Below, one piece after another: positions 38,988 to 47,026 of a stretch of 64,000 nucleotides of DNA. The DNA comes from Chryseobacterium vrystaatense. GTDB lineage: Bacteria; Bacteroidota; Bacteroidia; Flavobacteriales; Weeksellaceae. The notes beneath the pieces are model-generated. The model did not search any database, was not told the DNA's origin, and saw only the letters and a list, made by a program, of their open reading frames with translations. Position 1 is the first letter of the stretch, and the number at the start of each line of letters is the position of its first letter. Where the stretch lies: assembly GCF_000737765.1 (NCBI RefSeq), contig NZ_JPRI01000007.1, positions 124,001 through 188,000 on the forward strand, written 5' to 3'. The position numbers were made by a program, and so were the translations under genes.

Positions 38988-39703
38988 GGTTGTGTAATTT
39001 CCTGAGATTCGAGTTTTTTGATCAGTTCCGATTTTACGGATGTATAGGTGTGGTCTTTGGCTTCAGCAAAAGAAATATGATACTTGCGGTCTACATTTCT
39101 CAGGTCTTCAGGAAATTTAGACAATAGGTCGTCATAGAAAGTATCGAGAAACTCATTGGTGGGCAATTCATAGTTGATCTTCAGCTGGAAACGTCTCAGT
39201 AAAGCAGTATCAATGATCTCTGCATGATTGGTTGCACAGAGGAGCAGGGCATTTTCGGGATAATAATCGATCAGTTGGATCAATGTATTCACGAGCCTTC
39301 TCATTTCTCCCACATCCTTGTCATCACTTCCTCTTGCTTTTCCGATCTGATCCAGTTCGTCCAGAAAAAGGACAGATCTTTCTCTTGCGGCTTTATCAAA
39401 GATCATTTTAATATTCTGGGAGGTTTCCCCGATCCTCGAAGAAACAATATTGCTGAGATTCAGAATCAGGATGCTTTTTCCTAAAGCATTGGCAACGGCT
39501 TTTGCGGTCATCGTTTTTCCGCAACCGGAATTCCCCTGCAGAAGAATCTTATTGTTCACAGGAAGACCGTATTCCTGCAGTTCTTTGACATAAGTATGTT
39601 CTTTGATAAGCTGTGCCAGCTGATCTCTGTTGTTCTTACCGAGAAATACATCGTTGAGGGTTACTTCCTCCTTATCCTGAATGATGAGATTATACAGATT
39701 CAT
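38984..39703 (-). CDS. AAA-family ATPase
   Basis: A 239-residue AAA ATPase. Walker A is GNSGCGKTMTAKAVANAL, Walker B is RSVLFLDELDQIG, and sensor 1 is LLCATNHAEIID with an arginine-finger-like RRFQLK. It is a single AAA module with a short N-terminal helical part, similar to the small FtsH/spastin-like ATPases of Bacteroidota. I set the start at 39703 (MNLYNLIIQDKEEV) because the earlier in-frame ATG adds ten hydrophobic residues unlike the rest. Its stop overlaps the PLP homeostasis gene. Target proteins unknown. Confidence 0.87.
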   Translation of the reverse strand: MNLYNLIIQDKEEVTLNDVFLGKNNRDQLAQLIKEHTYVKELQEYGLPVNNKILLQGNSGCGKTMTAKAVANALGKSILILNLSNIVSSRIGETSQNIKMIFDKAARERSVLFLDELDQIGKARGSDDKDVGEMRRLVNTLIQLIDYYPENALLLCATNHAEIIDTALLRRFQLKINYELPTNEFLDTFYDDLLSKFPEDLRNVDRKYHISFAEAKDHTYTSVKSELIKKLESQEITQP

Positions 39704-39783
39704 ATTAAAAACTAAAAAAATTCTTATCACCACAAAGATAAGGCTTTATTGAATGAGGGCCGGGGACCTGAAACAGAATAATC

Positions 39784-39823
39784 GGGTAGGCCAGCGATAG
39801 GGGTAGGGGTGGAAGGATAGGGG
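39784..39823 (+). repeat. G-rich tract with four G-runs (possible G-quadruplex)
   Basis: GGG at 39784, then GGGG at 39800, 39806 and 39820 occur within 40 bases, in an otherwise AT-rich genome. It lies about 80-120 bases upstream of the AAA ATPase start, in its likely promoter region, with the G-runs on the template strand of that gene. Confidence 0.5.
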
Positions 39824-40071
39824 TGTTTAAAAATTCCCACTGTGAGTACGGATGAAATGTTTAACCGAACAAGAAGTAGTTAATCAACGAGAGCTTCGGG
39901 ATCTTAAGAGTAAGTTTAATTTCAGCGATAGATTCCGGCTTTTAATTTTTGGGTCATTTTGTTTCAAGACAAAAAAACATCAGAACTTCAGCAGTCTTAT
40001 TATTTATTTTCAGTGCTTTAAAAAAAATGGTTTATCCATGTTTAGCAAAGGATTTTCTGATATTTCACAAG

Positions 40072-40096
40072 AAAAGCCGAACAATTTGTTCGGCTT
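40072..40096 (-). terminator. Hairpin terminator, probably for the tiny minus-strand peptide
   Basis: A perfect 11-bp stem (AAGCCGAACAA with TTGTTCGGCTT) has only a 1-base gap, and the minus strand continues with TTC-rich sequence. It lies about 165 bases beyond the stop of the 27-residue peptide gene. Confidence 0.55.
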
Positions 40097-40259
40097 GACT
40101 ATTTGGATATATAAAATTTGCTATGAAATTCAATTTTAGAGGTTATGTTTTTAGGCCCTTTTACTCCAATGAGTAAAAGAGCAGCATCTGAATATTCAGA
40201 TTAAAAACATAAACAATACAATTAATATAGATGTTCTATAAGATGACCTTATTTAGAAC

Positions 40260-40343
40260 TTAGTTTCTTTGCTCTCTTTTTACTGTCATAAAGTAAGAAG
40301 CGAATACTACTACACATGTTGCGATTCCGATGTAAGTTACCAT
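40260..40343 (-). CDS. Tiny single-pass membrane peptide (27 residues)
   Basis: A 28-codon minus-strand frame, MVTYIGIATCVVVFASYFMT then VKREQRN, ending in TAA. It is one transmembrane helix (residues 2-20) with a short basic cytoplasmic end that satisfies the positive-inside rule. Such peptides resemble accessory subunits of membrane complexes. No larger gene shares its strand nearby, and a terminator-like hairpin lies downstream. The pattern is too regular to be chance alone, but it needs comparative support. Confidence 0.45.
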   Translation of the reverse strand: MVTYIGIATCVVVFASYFMTVKREQRN

Positions 40344-41051
40344 TTTTGTTTTATTTAATTATTTGGGATTATTTTATCAACTTTCTAATTGCAATATTAC
40401 AGTTTTCAAATCACGTGCCAAAGTAAATAATCATGATGTATATCAGTGCTTTATGTGTTTATTATCTTAATTTTAACAGAGTGTTTGTTTACAAAAAATT
40501 AATATGTTTTTAGGAAATTATTAATATCTTTATTGTCTTATCTGTAAAAAATTAAAAAATCGACAATGGTTTGAACACTTCTATATTGGAGTTGATAAAA
40601 CAAAAAATAAAGAATGTGCTGCATAATATTCGCTTTAATTCTTATTTTAAGAAATAAAATTTAGGGAGGTTGCGGGATTTTGATGTTAAGAAAACTTATT
40701 ATTTGGACTAAAATTTTATTCCTGAATTTCTAAAAACTGACAAATTTTGTGTCATCAATTTGAAACTTTTGTCACATACCTATGAAATACTGACAGCTTT
40801 TAAAGTCCTGCTGTCAGACTTTTTATGACAGAAATATTTCTCAGACCTGTAATTGACTTAAAATAAATGCTTTGAAAAAAAAGCAAATGTATCAATCGCT
40901 ACCTGAGCGTTTTGTCATACGGGAAGCCTTATTTTAGTGTTCAGGAAAGGATAGAGACAGGGCCTTAATTTGAAGCTGAATTTAGAAACTGGAATATCAT
41001 TCAATGTCGATTTTGTCAGCCGTTTTCCGGTGAAAAGAAACAGCTTTTGCG
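40344..41051. other. Gene-free stretch with terminator-like hairpin
   Basis: About 700 bases with no supported reading frame. At 40790-40824, CTGACAGC pairs with GCTGTCAG around a 12-base loop and is followed by ACTTTTT, a plausible terminator with no gene before it. That would fit a short non-coding transcript, but no promoter was found with confidence. Confidence 0.4.
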
Positions 41052-41059
41052 TACTTTTG
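41052..41059 (+). promoter_or_regulatory. Promoter -7 element of the SMR gene
   Basis: TACTTTTG matches TAnnTTTG 14 bases before the ATG at 41074. An alternative in-frame TTG at 41047 lies upstream of the element and so is not the start. Confidence 0.5.
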
Positions 41060-41073
41060 TACAAAACAACCTT

Positions 41074-41409
41074 ATGGGACGAAGTTATATCTTTCTTGCT
41101 TTAGCCATTATCTTTGAGATCATTGCTACTACTTTTCTGAAGAAATCAGAAGAATTTTCAAAACTTTGGCCTTCCGTGGTTACAGTAGTAGGATACGCTG
41201 CTGCATTTTACTTTCTGAGCATTACGCTGCGCCATATTCCGGTAGGAATCACGTATGCCATATGGTCGGGTGTTGGGATTGTTTTTATAACCATGATCGG
41301 AATCATTGCATTTAAACAGGTTCCGGATCTGCCGGCAATCATAGGAATTGCACTCATCGTTATTGGGGTTATTGTCATTAATGTGTTTTCAAAAATGGGA
41401 ACACACTGA
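41074..41409 (+). CDS. SMR-family multidrug efflux protein (QacE/EmrE-like)
   Basis: A 111-residue small multidrug resistance transporter with four transmembrane helices, which exchanges cationic drugs or guanidinium-type compounds for protons as a dimer. The essential membrane Glu is at residue 15 (AIIFEIIATTFLK), matching Glu14 of EmrE. The ITYAIWSGVGIV helix is characteristic. It is transcribed alone. Because it has no SugE-type paralogue next to it, I cannot tell a drug exporter from a guanidinium exporter. Confidence 0.93.
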   Translation: MGRSYIFLALAIIFEIIATTFLKKSEEFSKLWPSVVTVVGYAAAFYFLSITLRHIPVGITYAIWSGVGIVFITMIGIIAFKQVPDLPAIIGIALIVIGVIVINVFSKMGTH

Positions 41410-41462
41410 GTTTTTAGTGGAAAGATTTAAGAAAGTAAAGAATTTGTCGTACTGTTCAATAG

Positions 41463-41518
41463 AAGTGGGCTTTAGCCCACTTACCTAAAAATAAGAAACA
41501 TCCATTGGCTTTAGCCAA
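41463..41518. repeat. Pair of GGCTTTAGCC palindromes
   Basis: AAGTGGGCTTTAGCCCACTT at 41463-41482 and TTGGCTTTAGCCAA at 41505-41518 share the core GGCTTTAGCC and lie 22 bases apart. They may serve as terminators for the genes on either side. The core is shared with the terminator at 48.49 kb and, with AAAA in place of TTTA, with the one at 1.73 kb. Confidence 0.7.
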
Positions 41519-41602
41519 AATTTAAAATATGGTCATGGAAACCTTCAGAAATTATGGTTTTGTTTTTTCCAGAGCTCTTTAAAGGTTTCCAGAAAGTTAA
41601 AA

Positions 41603-42574
41603 TCATTTTGCTCTAGGCTTTCCAAAAGGATTATAAGATACTCCGACATTGAAATAGAATGAGGGTTTATAACTGGCTTCAAAAATATAGTCCTTAAAAG
41701 ACTCCTCCTTATCAAAAACTCTTGCACGGGGAACCGCTCTGATTCCCGTTTTTAAAGCACCTATAAAATTGCCGCCGAGATGATGCTCGTAAATAGCTCC
41801 GGAATTGATCTCCAGCTGACGGAATTCATAGGTCCTGTTATTCTTGTACAGATAAAAAGAGGTATTGTCCATTTCTGTTCCAAGAGAAATTCTGCCGTTA
41901 GCAAAAATGTCTTTTCTGACCAGTAGTTTTTTAGGAAGCAGGATATCAAGCACCCAGCCATTGTTGAATTTGTTTTCGTACGTAAAAATGGGAAGGATAG
42001 GAACCTGAGAACTGGGATCAATCAAACCGGCTAGTCCTACAACCATTTTTACTTTGGGTGTAGCTTTTAAAACTACAGAAGCCGTCACCATTCCTCTGAT
42101 TCTTTCAAAATGCTGATCACTCCCATCCACAGAAGCTGTCGCCGTGTAGATAGCTGTTTTATTGAACAGTTTAGAAAAATAGTTGAAATTGACCGCTTCA
42201 GAATGATAATGAAAATTATTCTTTTGATTTGCTTCAGCAGTAATAGGTTCCTGTGTGTTAAATGAGGTAAACCTGTAGTTCAGAGATGTACTGAGCAGCC
42301 AGTTTCTTTTTTTTACAAAATAAATATTAGTACCGGCCTTCAGCTGCTGAAAGCTTTTCATTTTGTTTTCAGGCAGATCCTTTCCGTCAAGTTTTGATGA
42401 AAACTGAAAAGGCGCGGTTTGGCTAAAATCAATATACAGGTCCCTGTTCTGCGGGAATTTGTCCGCAATAAATGCTCTCACTTTAAGCGGAATGCTGTCT
42501 CTTTTTTGAGCATAGGCAATATTCTTTAATGGGAATATTGCAAGGGGAAGAAGGGCTCTTCTCAGTGTTTTCAT
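41603..42574 (-). CDS. Predicted outer-membrane beta-barrel protein (DUF6268-like)
   Basis: A 323-residue protein with a signal peptide (about 20 residues, ending IAYAQ). It shows repeated amphipathic beta segments with alternating hydrophobic residues, ending in an aromatic-rich stretch (FYFNVGVSYNPFGK). The layout is that of a small outer-membrane barrel, and it looks like DUF6268, although I hold that name loosely. It starts 4 bases after a hypothetical gene, suggesting an operon. Function unknown. Confidence 0.65.
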   Translation of the reverse strand: MKTLRRALLPLAIFPLKNIAYAQKRDSIPLKVRAFIADKFPQNRDLYIDFSQTAPFQFSSKLDGKDLPENKMKSFQQLKAGTNIYFVKKRNWLLSTSLNYRFTSFNTQEPITAEANQKNNFHYHSEAVNFNYFSKLFNKTAIYTATASVDGSDQHFERIRGMVTASVVLKATPKVKMVVGLAGLIDPSSQVPILPIFTYENKFNNGWVLDILLPKKLLVRKDIFANGRISLGTEMDNTSFYLYKNNRTYEFRQLEINSGAIYEHHLGGNFIGALKTGIRAVPRARVFDKEESFKDYIFEASYKPSFYFNVGVSYNPFGKPRAK

Positions 42575-42578
42575 AGTT

Positions 42579-43013
42579 TTATTTTAAGGGTTTGATCACG
42601 GATTGGAAAAAATTGAACAGAAATATCCTGTCATAAAATATCTCTATGCTGTTTTCAGTGATGAAATCAGTGTGATGAGCAGTATCATGAATAGGATCTT
42701 CTTCCACGAAGACAAACCAGAGCTCTTTAAGTTGGTTTTGTCTTTTAAACTCTTCAAAAGCATTCCAGTTGAATGGCGTAAAATGTTTGAGATCATAAAA
42801 TAAAATTCCCTTTTTAATTCCATCTTCTTCTATAATATTAATAGGATGATGGATGTAACTTAAAATTCTGACATGAGAATGATAGCATTCCACAAAATGA
42901 TGAAGGTCTATCAGCTGAATTACTTTTTCTTCCTGTTGTGATTCTGTCATATAAAAGCATTCTAAGGTTATTTCTTCGGTGAGTTCCTGAAAAACGGCTA
43001 ATTCCATAAGCAT
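42579..43013 (-). CDS. Hypothetical protein
   Basis: A 144-residue acidic protein with His pairs (DLHHFVECYHSHVR, HDTAHHTDF) and no signal peptide. It is not recognised as a named family. An upstream GTG at 43052 would add a short hydrophobic stretch; ATG at 43013 or 43007 is preferred because the added residues look unlike coding sequence. It lies 4 bases from the outer-membrane barrel gene on the same strand. Confidence 0.5.
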   Translation of the reverse strand: MLMELAVFQELTEEITLECFYMTESQQEEKVIQLIDLHHFVECYHSHVRILSYIHHPINIIEEDGIKKGILFYDLKHFTPFNWNAFEEFKRQNQLKELWFVFVEEDPIHDTAHHTDFITENSIEIFYDRIFLFNFFQSVIKPLK

Positions 43014-43206
43014 AAAAAAAATTGAACTGGACAAAGAAAGAGAGAATAACACCGCACGAATTTTTTTTTATACCAAATGGCATTTATTTTATACGAAATC
43101 CAAAAGCTTTTTAAATTGGTATAAAAAAATACGGGGTTGGTATAATATTATAGGTATTCTTTACGTTATTCTCTATTTTTGTCTGTATTAAAACTCACAG
43201 AATACT

Positions 43207-44283
43207 ATGGAAAACGGTGCAGAAAGATTTAGGGAAACGCTGGTCATGGACTTTCTGGTAGAAGACCGGTTCAGACTCCGCAGGCATGTACTGTTCCTTA
43301 TTTTCTTCTTTTTTCTGCTGTACAGTGCACGATTCTGGCACTGGTATTCGGGAATCCATCAGTATTATGTTTTGTTATTCGTGTATACGGTCCTTATCGG
43401 AATGGTGTACATTAATATATATGTCCTGGTGCCTAAGTTTTTCTTTAAAACAAAATATATTACCTATCTCGCCTTACTCGTACTGATGGGAGTTGCAGGA
43501 CTCAACATGATTGGCTACAGTTTTAAATTTTTCTTTGAAGATTTCAGAATAGAAAATATCAGGAAAGAAGGAGATAAAGGAAGTATTTATGAAGGGGTTC
43601 TGATGTGTGTGCCTATTATTCTGACCACTACAACAGTGAAGCTGCTTCAAAAATGGATCCATGACTCCAAAAGAATTACGGAGCTCAATAATCTTACCTT
43701 GCAGATGGAACTGAATGAACTTCGCAACCAAATCAATCCGCATTTTCTGTTTAATATGCTGAATAACGTAAAAGCTCTGACCAGAACAGATCCGGAAAAA
43801 GCATCTGTTGTGATCGTTAAATTGTCAGAATTTCTCCGGTATCAGTTGTATGAGAATGGCGAAGAAAAAACGTTATTGGTTTCTGAGATTGATTTTCTGT
43901 CCAATTTTCTCAACCTTGAAAAGATCAGACGGGATCATTTTTCTTTTGATATCAATGCAGAAACAGACAACAGAGCGATAAAAAGTACTTTTATTCCCCC
44001 GAATTTATTTACCACCTTTGTTGAAAATGCTGTAAAACACAGTGTGGATATCAGCAGTTCAGAATCTTATGTGAAAATAGATATTGGGGTAGAAAACAAA
44101 ACGCTTCATTTTACCTGTACCAATTCCATGAACCCGAATCTTACCATATCTAATGCGAATTATGGTGGATTGGGACTGGCTAATATTAAAAGAAGACTTG
44201 AACTTCTGTACAATAATAAATTTGAACTTGATATTATTTCTGGGCCGAAAGAATATACTGTTAATTTAAAAATTCCTGTATGA
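43207..44283 (+). CDS. LytS-type sensor histidine kinase
   Basis: A 358-residue histidine kinase of the LytS/YehU group with four transmembrane helices (about residues 27-140), a coiled linker (about 150-175) and the HisKA-type H-box NPHFLFNMLNNV with His179. It has a C-terminal ATP-binding domain (NLFTTFVENAVKH, GLGLANIKRRLELL). It overlaps the response-regulator gene by 4 bases. A -7 element TATTTTTG lies at 43174-43181. The signal it senses is unknown; such pairs often act on cell-envelope genes. Confidence 0.95.
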   Translation: MENGAERFRETLVMDFLVEDRFRLRRHVLFLIFFFFLLYSARFWHWYSGIHQYYVLLFVYTVLIGMVYINIYVLVPKFFFKTKYITYLALLVLMGVAGLNMIGYSFKFFFEDFRIENIRKEGDKGSIYEGVLMCVPIILTTTTVKLLQKWIHDSKRITELNNLTLQMELNELRNQINPHFLFNMLNNVKALTRTDPEKASVVIVKLSEFLRYQLYENGEEKTLLVSEIDFLSNFLNLEKIRRDHFSFDINAETDNRAIKSTFIPPNLFTTFVENAVKHSVDISSSESYVKIDIGVENKTLHFTCTNSMNPNLTISNANYGGLGLANIKRRLELLYNNKFELDIISGPKEYTVNLKIPV

Positions 44284-45002
44284 ATTGTATCATCGTAGAT
44301 GACGAACCTCTGGCAAGAGCAGAAATGCGCTCACTGATCAATGAAACGTCAAAGACCGAAATCCTTGGTGAGTTTTCCAATGCACCTTCCGCCCTTGACT
44401 TTCTTAAAACCAATGACGTAGATCTTATTTTTCTGGATATCGAAATGCCAATGGTAACAGGATTGGAGTTCGCAGAGATGCTTCCGGGGCAGAGCCTGAT
44501 TATTTTTACTACAGCATATGCGCAGTATGCTTTGAAAAGTTATGAGCTTGATGCCATTGATTATTTGTTAAAACCCATCGAAAAGCAACGACTCGAAAAA
44601 GCAGTTAATAAAGCCCTTCTTTACAAGGAGCTGCTGTCTAAGGATACCGTAAAAAATACAATAGAATCTAATACTAAAGATTTTTTGTTTATAAAAGCAG
44701 ACCGGAGATACTATAAAATCAATTTTACAGACATTAAATTTATTGAGGGTTTAAAAGACTATGTCGTTATTTATACCCAGCACCAAAAGCTTATTACAGC
44801 TATGAATTTAAAAACCATACACCAGAAGATTCCATCCGATTCTTTTGTTCGGGTCAGTAAATCGTATGTGGTCAACATTGATTATATTGATTCATTCGAC
44901 AATCACAATATCTATATCAATGATTCGGAAATTCCTTTGGGAGAAGTATATAAAACTGCTTTTTTTGTCAGATATTCAGGCGGCTCATTAAATCCTGAAT
45001 GA
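44280..45002 (+). CDS. LytTR-family response regulator
   Basis: A 240-residue response regulator: receiver domain (about 1-118), with the phosphorylated Asp in LIFLDIEMP near residue 54, followed by a LytTR DNA-binding domain (about 140-235; DFLFIKADRRYYKINFTDI, FVRVSKSYVVN). It is the partner of the overlapping kinase gene. LytTR regulators bind imperfect direct repeats; no target could be identified within the window. Confidence 0.95.
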   Translation: MNCIIVDDEPLARAEMRSLINETSKTEILGEFSNAPSALDFLKTNDVDLIFLDIEMPMVTGLEFAEMLPGQSLIIFTTAYAQYALKSYELDAIDYLLKPIEKQRLEKAVNKALLYKELLSKDTVKNTIESNTKDFLFIKADRRYYKINFTDIKFIEGLKDYVVIYTQHQKLITAMNLKTIHQKIPSDSFVRVSKSYVVNIDYIDSFDNHNIYINDSEIPLGEVYKTAFFVRYSGGSLNPE

Positions 45003-45040
45003 TAAGGTATTGATCAACCGCCCTTGCCTGTTGTAGGATT

Positions 45041-45439
45041 TTAATCTTCGAATAGGTGTCCGGCAAAAGGATTGTCTACCAGCCATAACCAGATTCCTTC
45101 CTCATTTTTCTTCATCATACAGGTGGTTGCTCCCTTCATTTCGATGGGGGTTCCATCAGGTGAAAAGGCTTTTAGCATCCATTGATCAACCCATATTGCG
45201 AGATCGCCGACAATGGTAAGCTTTTGTTTGTTTCCCTGTATGTCCGGTTTCCAGTTGCAAAGATGTTCCAACGGTTTTTTTATATTTTCGGGTCCTGAAA
45301 TTTCCTCGCCGTCCCGATCAATATAGATGGCTTCCTGGTCAAAACAGCTTAATGCACCATCCAGATTACCCGTGACGATACAGTGTCTGAAATATTTTAC
45401 GGCACCTGCAGGATGGGTTCTGTCAAAATTTTCTGTCAT
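45041..45439 (-). CDS. NTF2-like (SnoaL/DUF4440-type) protein
   Basis: A 132-residue protein of the NTF2-like fold. The YFRHCIVTGNLDGALSCFDQ start and the DPE...ISGPENIKKPLEHL cone-like segment are typical, and WLWLVDNPF closes it. Members bind or isomerise small molecules, but many have no known function. It starts 2 bases after the methyltransferase gene's stop, so the two are probably co-transcribed. Confidence 0.85.
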   Translation of the reverse strand: MTENFDRTHPAGAVKYFRHCIVTGNLDGALSCFDQEAIYIDRDGEEISGPENIKKPLEHLCNWKPDIQGNKQKLTIVGDLAIWVDQWMLKAFSPDGTPIEMKGATTCMMKKNEEGIWLWLVDNPFAGHLFED

Positions 45440-45441
45440 TT

Positions 45442-46068
45442 TTATCTCTTTCGTCCTGTAAATCTGATCACTGATCCTGTTCCGTTATGAAATAAACCCT
45501 CATTAAGTTCTACTTCTGTTTCTTCAAGTTCAATAATATCGTAGTTGGGGAAATCAGCCTTGATCTCATCGATCGAAAATAATGATCCAATATCTTTCGG
45601 ACCACCCACTTTTTCGTTTTTCAAAACATAGTCAAGATGATTTTTACTAAAAGCTTCAAAAATAACCAGTCCTCCTTTGCGCAGATACTGATCCAGCGCT
45701 GTATGAATAAACGACTTGATATCAGCAGGGAAGTGAGCATAAATAAGAGCAATAACTTCAAATTGTTCCGTATGGAAATCCAGTGTTTCCATCTCGCCCA
45801 CCTGATAGTCGATCTTTACATCATTATTTTTTGCAAGCTGCAGGGCTTTGTTTTTTCCCTCTTCACTGATGTCAAAAGCAGAAACTTTCCAGCCAAGCTT
45901 TGCGGCGAAAACCGCATTCCGTCCTTCACCTTCAGCAGGAAAAAGGATTGTTCCGGGAGTGAGCTTCTCCAGTTGTTCTTTTAAATAATTATTGGGTTCT
46001 GTACCGTATGCGAATTCGTCACTGCTGTATCTTTCATTCCATCTGTCTAGCCAAATGTTGTCGGTCAT
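45442..46068 (-). CDS. Class I SAM-dependent methyltransferase, TehB/TPMT-like
   Basis: A 208-residue methyltransferase. Motif I is [20 protein letters not shown], followed by the acidic FDIS of motif II and later [10 protein letters not shown] and [10 protein letters not shown]. The [19 protein letters not shown] start matches the thiopurine/tellurite-type group. Substrate unknown. First gene of a two-gene transcript with the NTF2-like protein. Confidence 0.88.
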   Translation of the reverse strand: MTDNIWLDRWNERYSSDEFAYGTEPNNYLKEQLEKLTPGTILFPAEGEGRNAVFAAKLGWKVSAFDISEEGKNKALQLAKNNDVKIDYQVGEMETLDFHTEQFEVIALIYAHFPADIKSFIHTALDQYLRKGGLVIFEAFSKNHLDYVLKNEKVGGPKDIGSLFSIDEIKADFPNYDIIELEETEVELNEGLFHNGTGSVIRFTGRKR

Positions 46069-46221
46069 GGTATAAGGATTTTAGTTTTGTTGTTATTATG
46101 GATTCATCAGTCGACGATGAATCAGAACATATTGAAGGCCCAAATATAGGAAGTTTCCAACCTTTTCCGTGAATGTAAAAAACACTGTTCAAAATAGATT
46201 CTATAAATGAGCTGTAAAGAA

Positions 46222-46956
46222 CTAATAAAGTTTTTGATCCTTTTCACAGTAAAAGCTTCGCCGTTTTCCCAATCCGGTTTGTTTTTTTACCAGTTTTCCG
46301 CCACATTTCGGACAGATCTTTCTGGTGTGAACCTGCCAGTGTTTCTTTAAAACAAATTCCCTTTTCCATTCAAGAAAGTCAAAACTGTAATTTCTGGCTT
46401 CAGCAATCAGCTCCTTCAGTTTTTTGGCGGGTAATTTGCCAATCAGGCTTTCAGGCTGAACACCAATTCTGAACAGAACTTCATTTTTAATGATATTTCC
46501 AACTCCGGAAAATATATCCTGATCCATCAAAGCATCGCAGACCATCATCTCAGGTTTGGATTTCAGCTTCTTTTTTGCTTTTTCAGTATTCCAGTCATCA
46601 CTCATAATATCAGCTTCCCAATCGATCGAGGATAAAAATTCAAGGTCTACAGATTTTACCGAACAGGTATAAAAGTACATACTTCGGGTTTCGAAATGGA
46701 GGGATAAACGCAGACTTTTATCTGGTTTTGTCTGTTCATCAATGCTATAGGATCCGAACATGAGTAAATGAATCCGGACTGCCATATTATCGAAAACAAG
46801 ATAAGTCTGCTTTCCGAAAGTACGCACCTCATGAAGGGCTTGCCCAATCAGTGGTTCCTTATCGAATTTGGCATTACTTGAAGCTTCTGTCACGGTATTC
46901 CCGACAAAAGGCAGCAGGTTTTCTTTCATTAAAAGTATGGATGGACCTTCAGGCAT
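46222..46956 (-). CDS. Fpg/Nei-type DNA glycosylase/AP lyase
   Basis: A 244-residue base-excision-repair enzyme. The start was set at 46956 so that the mature N-terminus is Pro-Glu-Gly-Pro (MPEGPSI), the catalytic Pro2-Glu3 of the family; the frame upstream adds five residues that would block this. The H2TH region is DQDIFSGVGNIIKNEVLF. The C-terminal zinc finger has ICPKCGG and then FYCEKDQ, so the fourth Cys is replaced by Asp. Removes oxidised bases; sub-family (Nei versus Fpg) is not certain. Divergent from the dGTPase gene by about 70 bases. Confidence 0.87.
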   Translation of the reverse strand: MPEGPSILLMKENLLPFVGNTVTEASSNAKFDKEPLIGQALHEVRTFGKQTYLVFDNMAVRIHLLMFGSYSIDEQTKPDKSLRLSLHFETRSMYFYTCSVKSVDLEFLSSIDWEADIMSDDWNTEKAKKKLKSKPEMMVCDALMDQDIFSGVGNIIKNEVLFRIGVQPESLIGKLPAKKLKELIAEARNYSFDFLEWKREFVLKKHWQVHTRKICPKCGGKLVKKQTGLGKRRSFYCEKDQKLY

Positions 46957-47026
46957 GGTTTTGCTTTTCAATAAAAGTTCAAATACTATTCCGTAAAAAT
47001 AAAATTTGGAGTAATTTTGAAAAATG

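Noticed and set aside
39852..40139. Plus-strand frame of 95 codons
   Set aside because: It contains a perfect terminator hairpin (40072-40096), has no ribosome-binding or promoter signal, and its composition does not resemble a protein.
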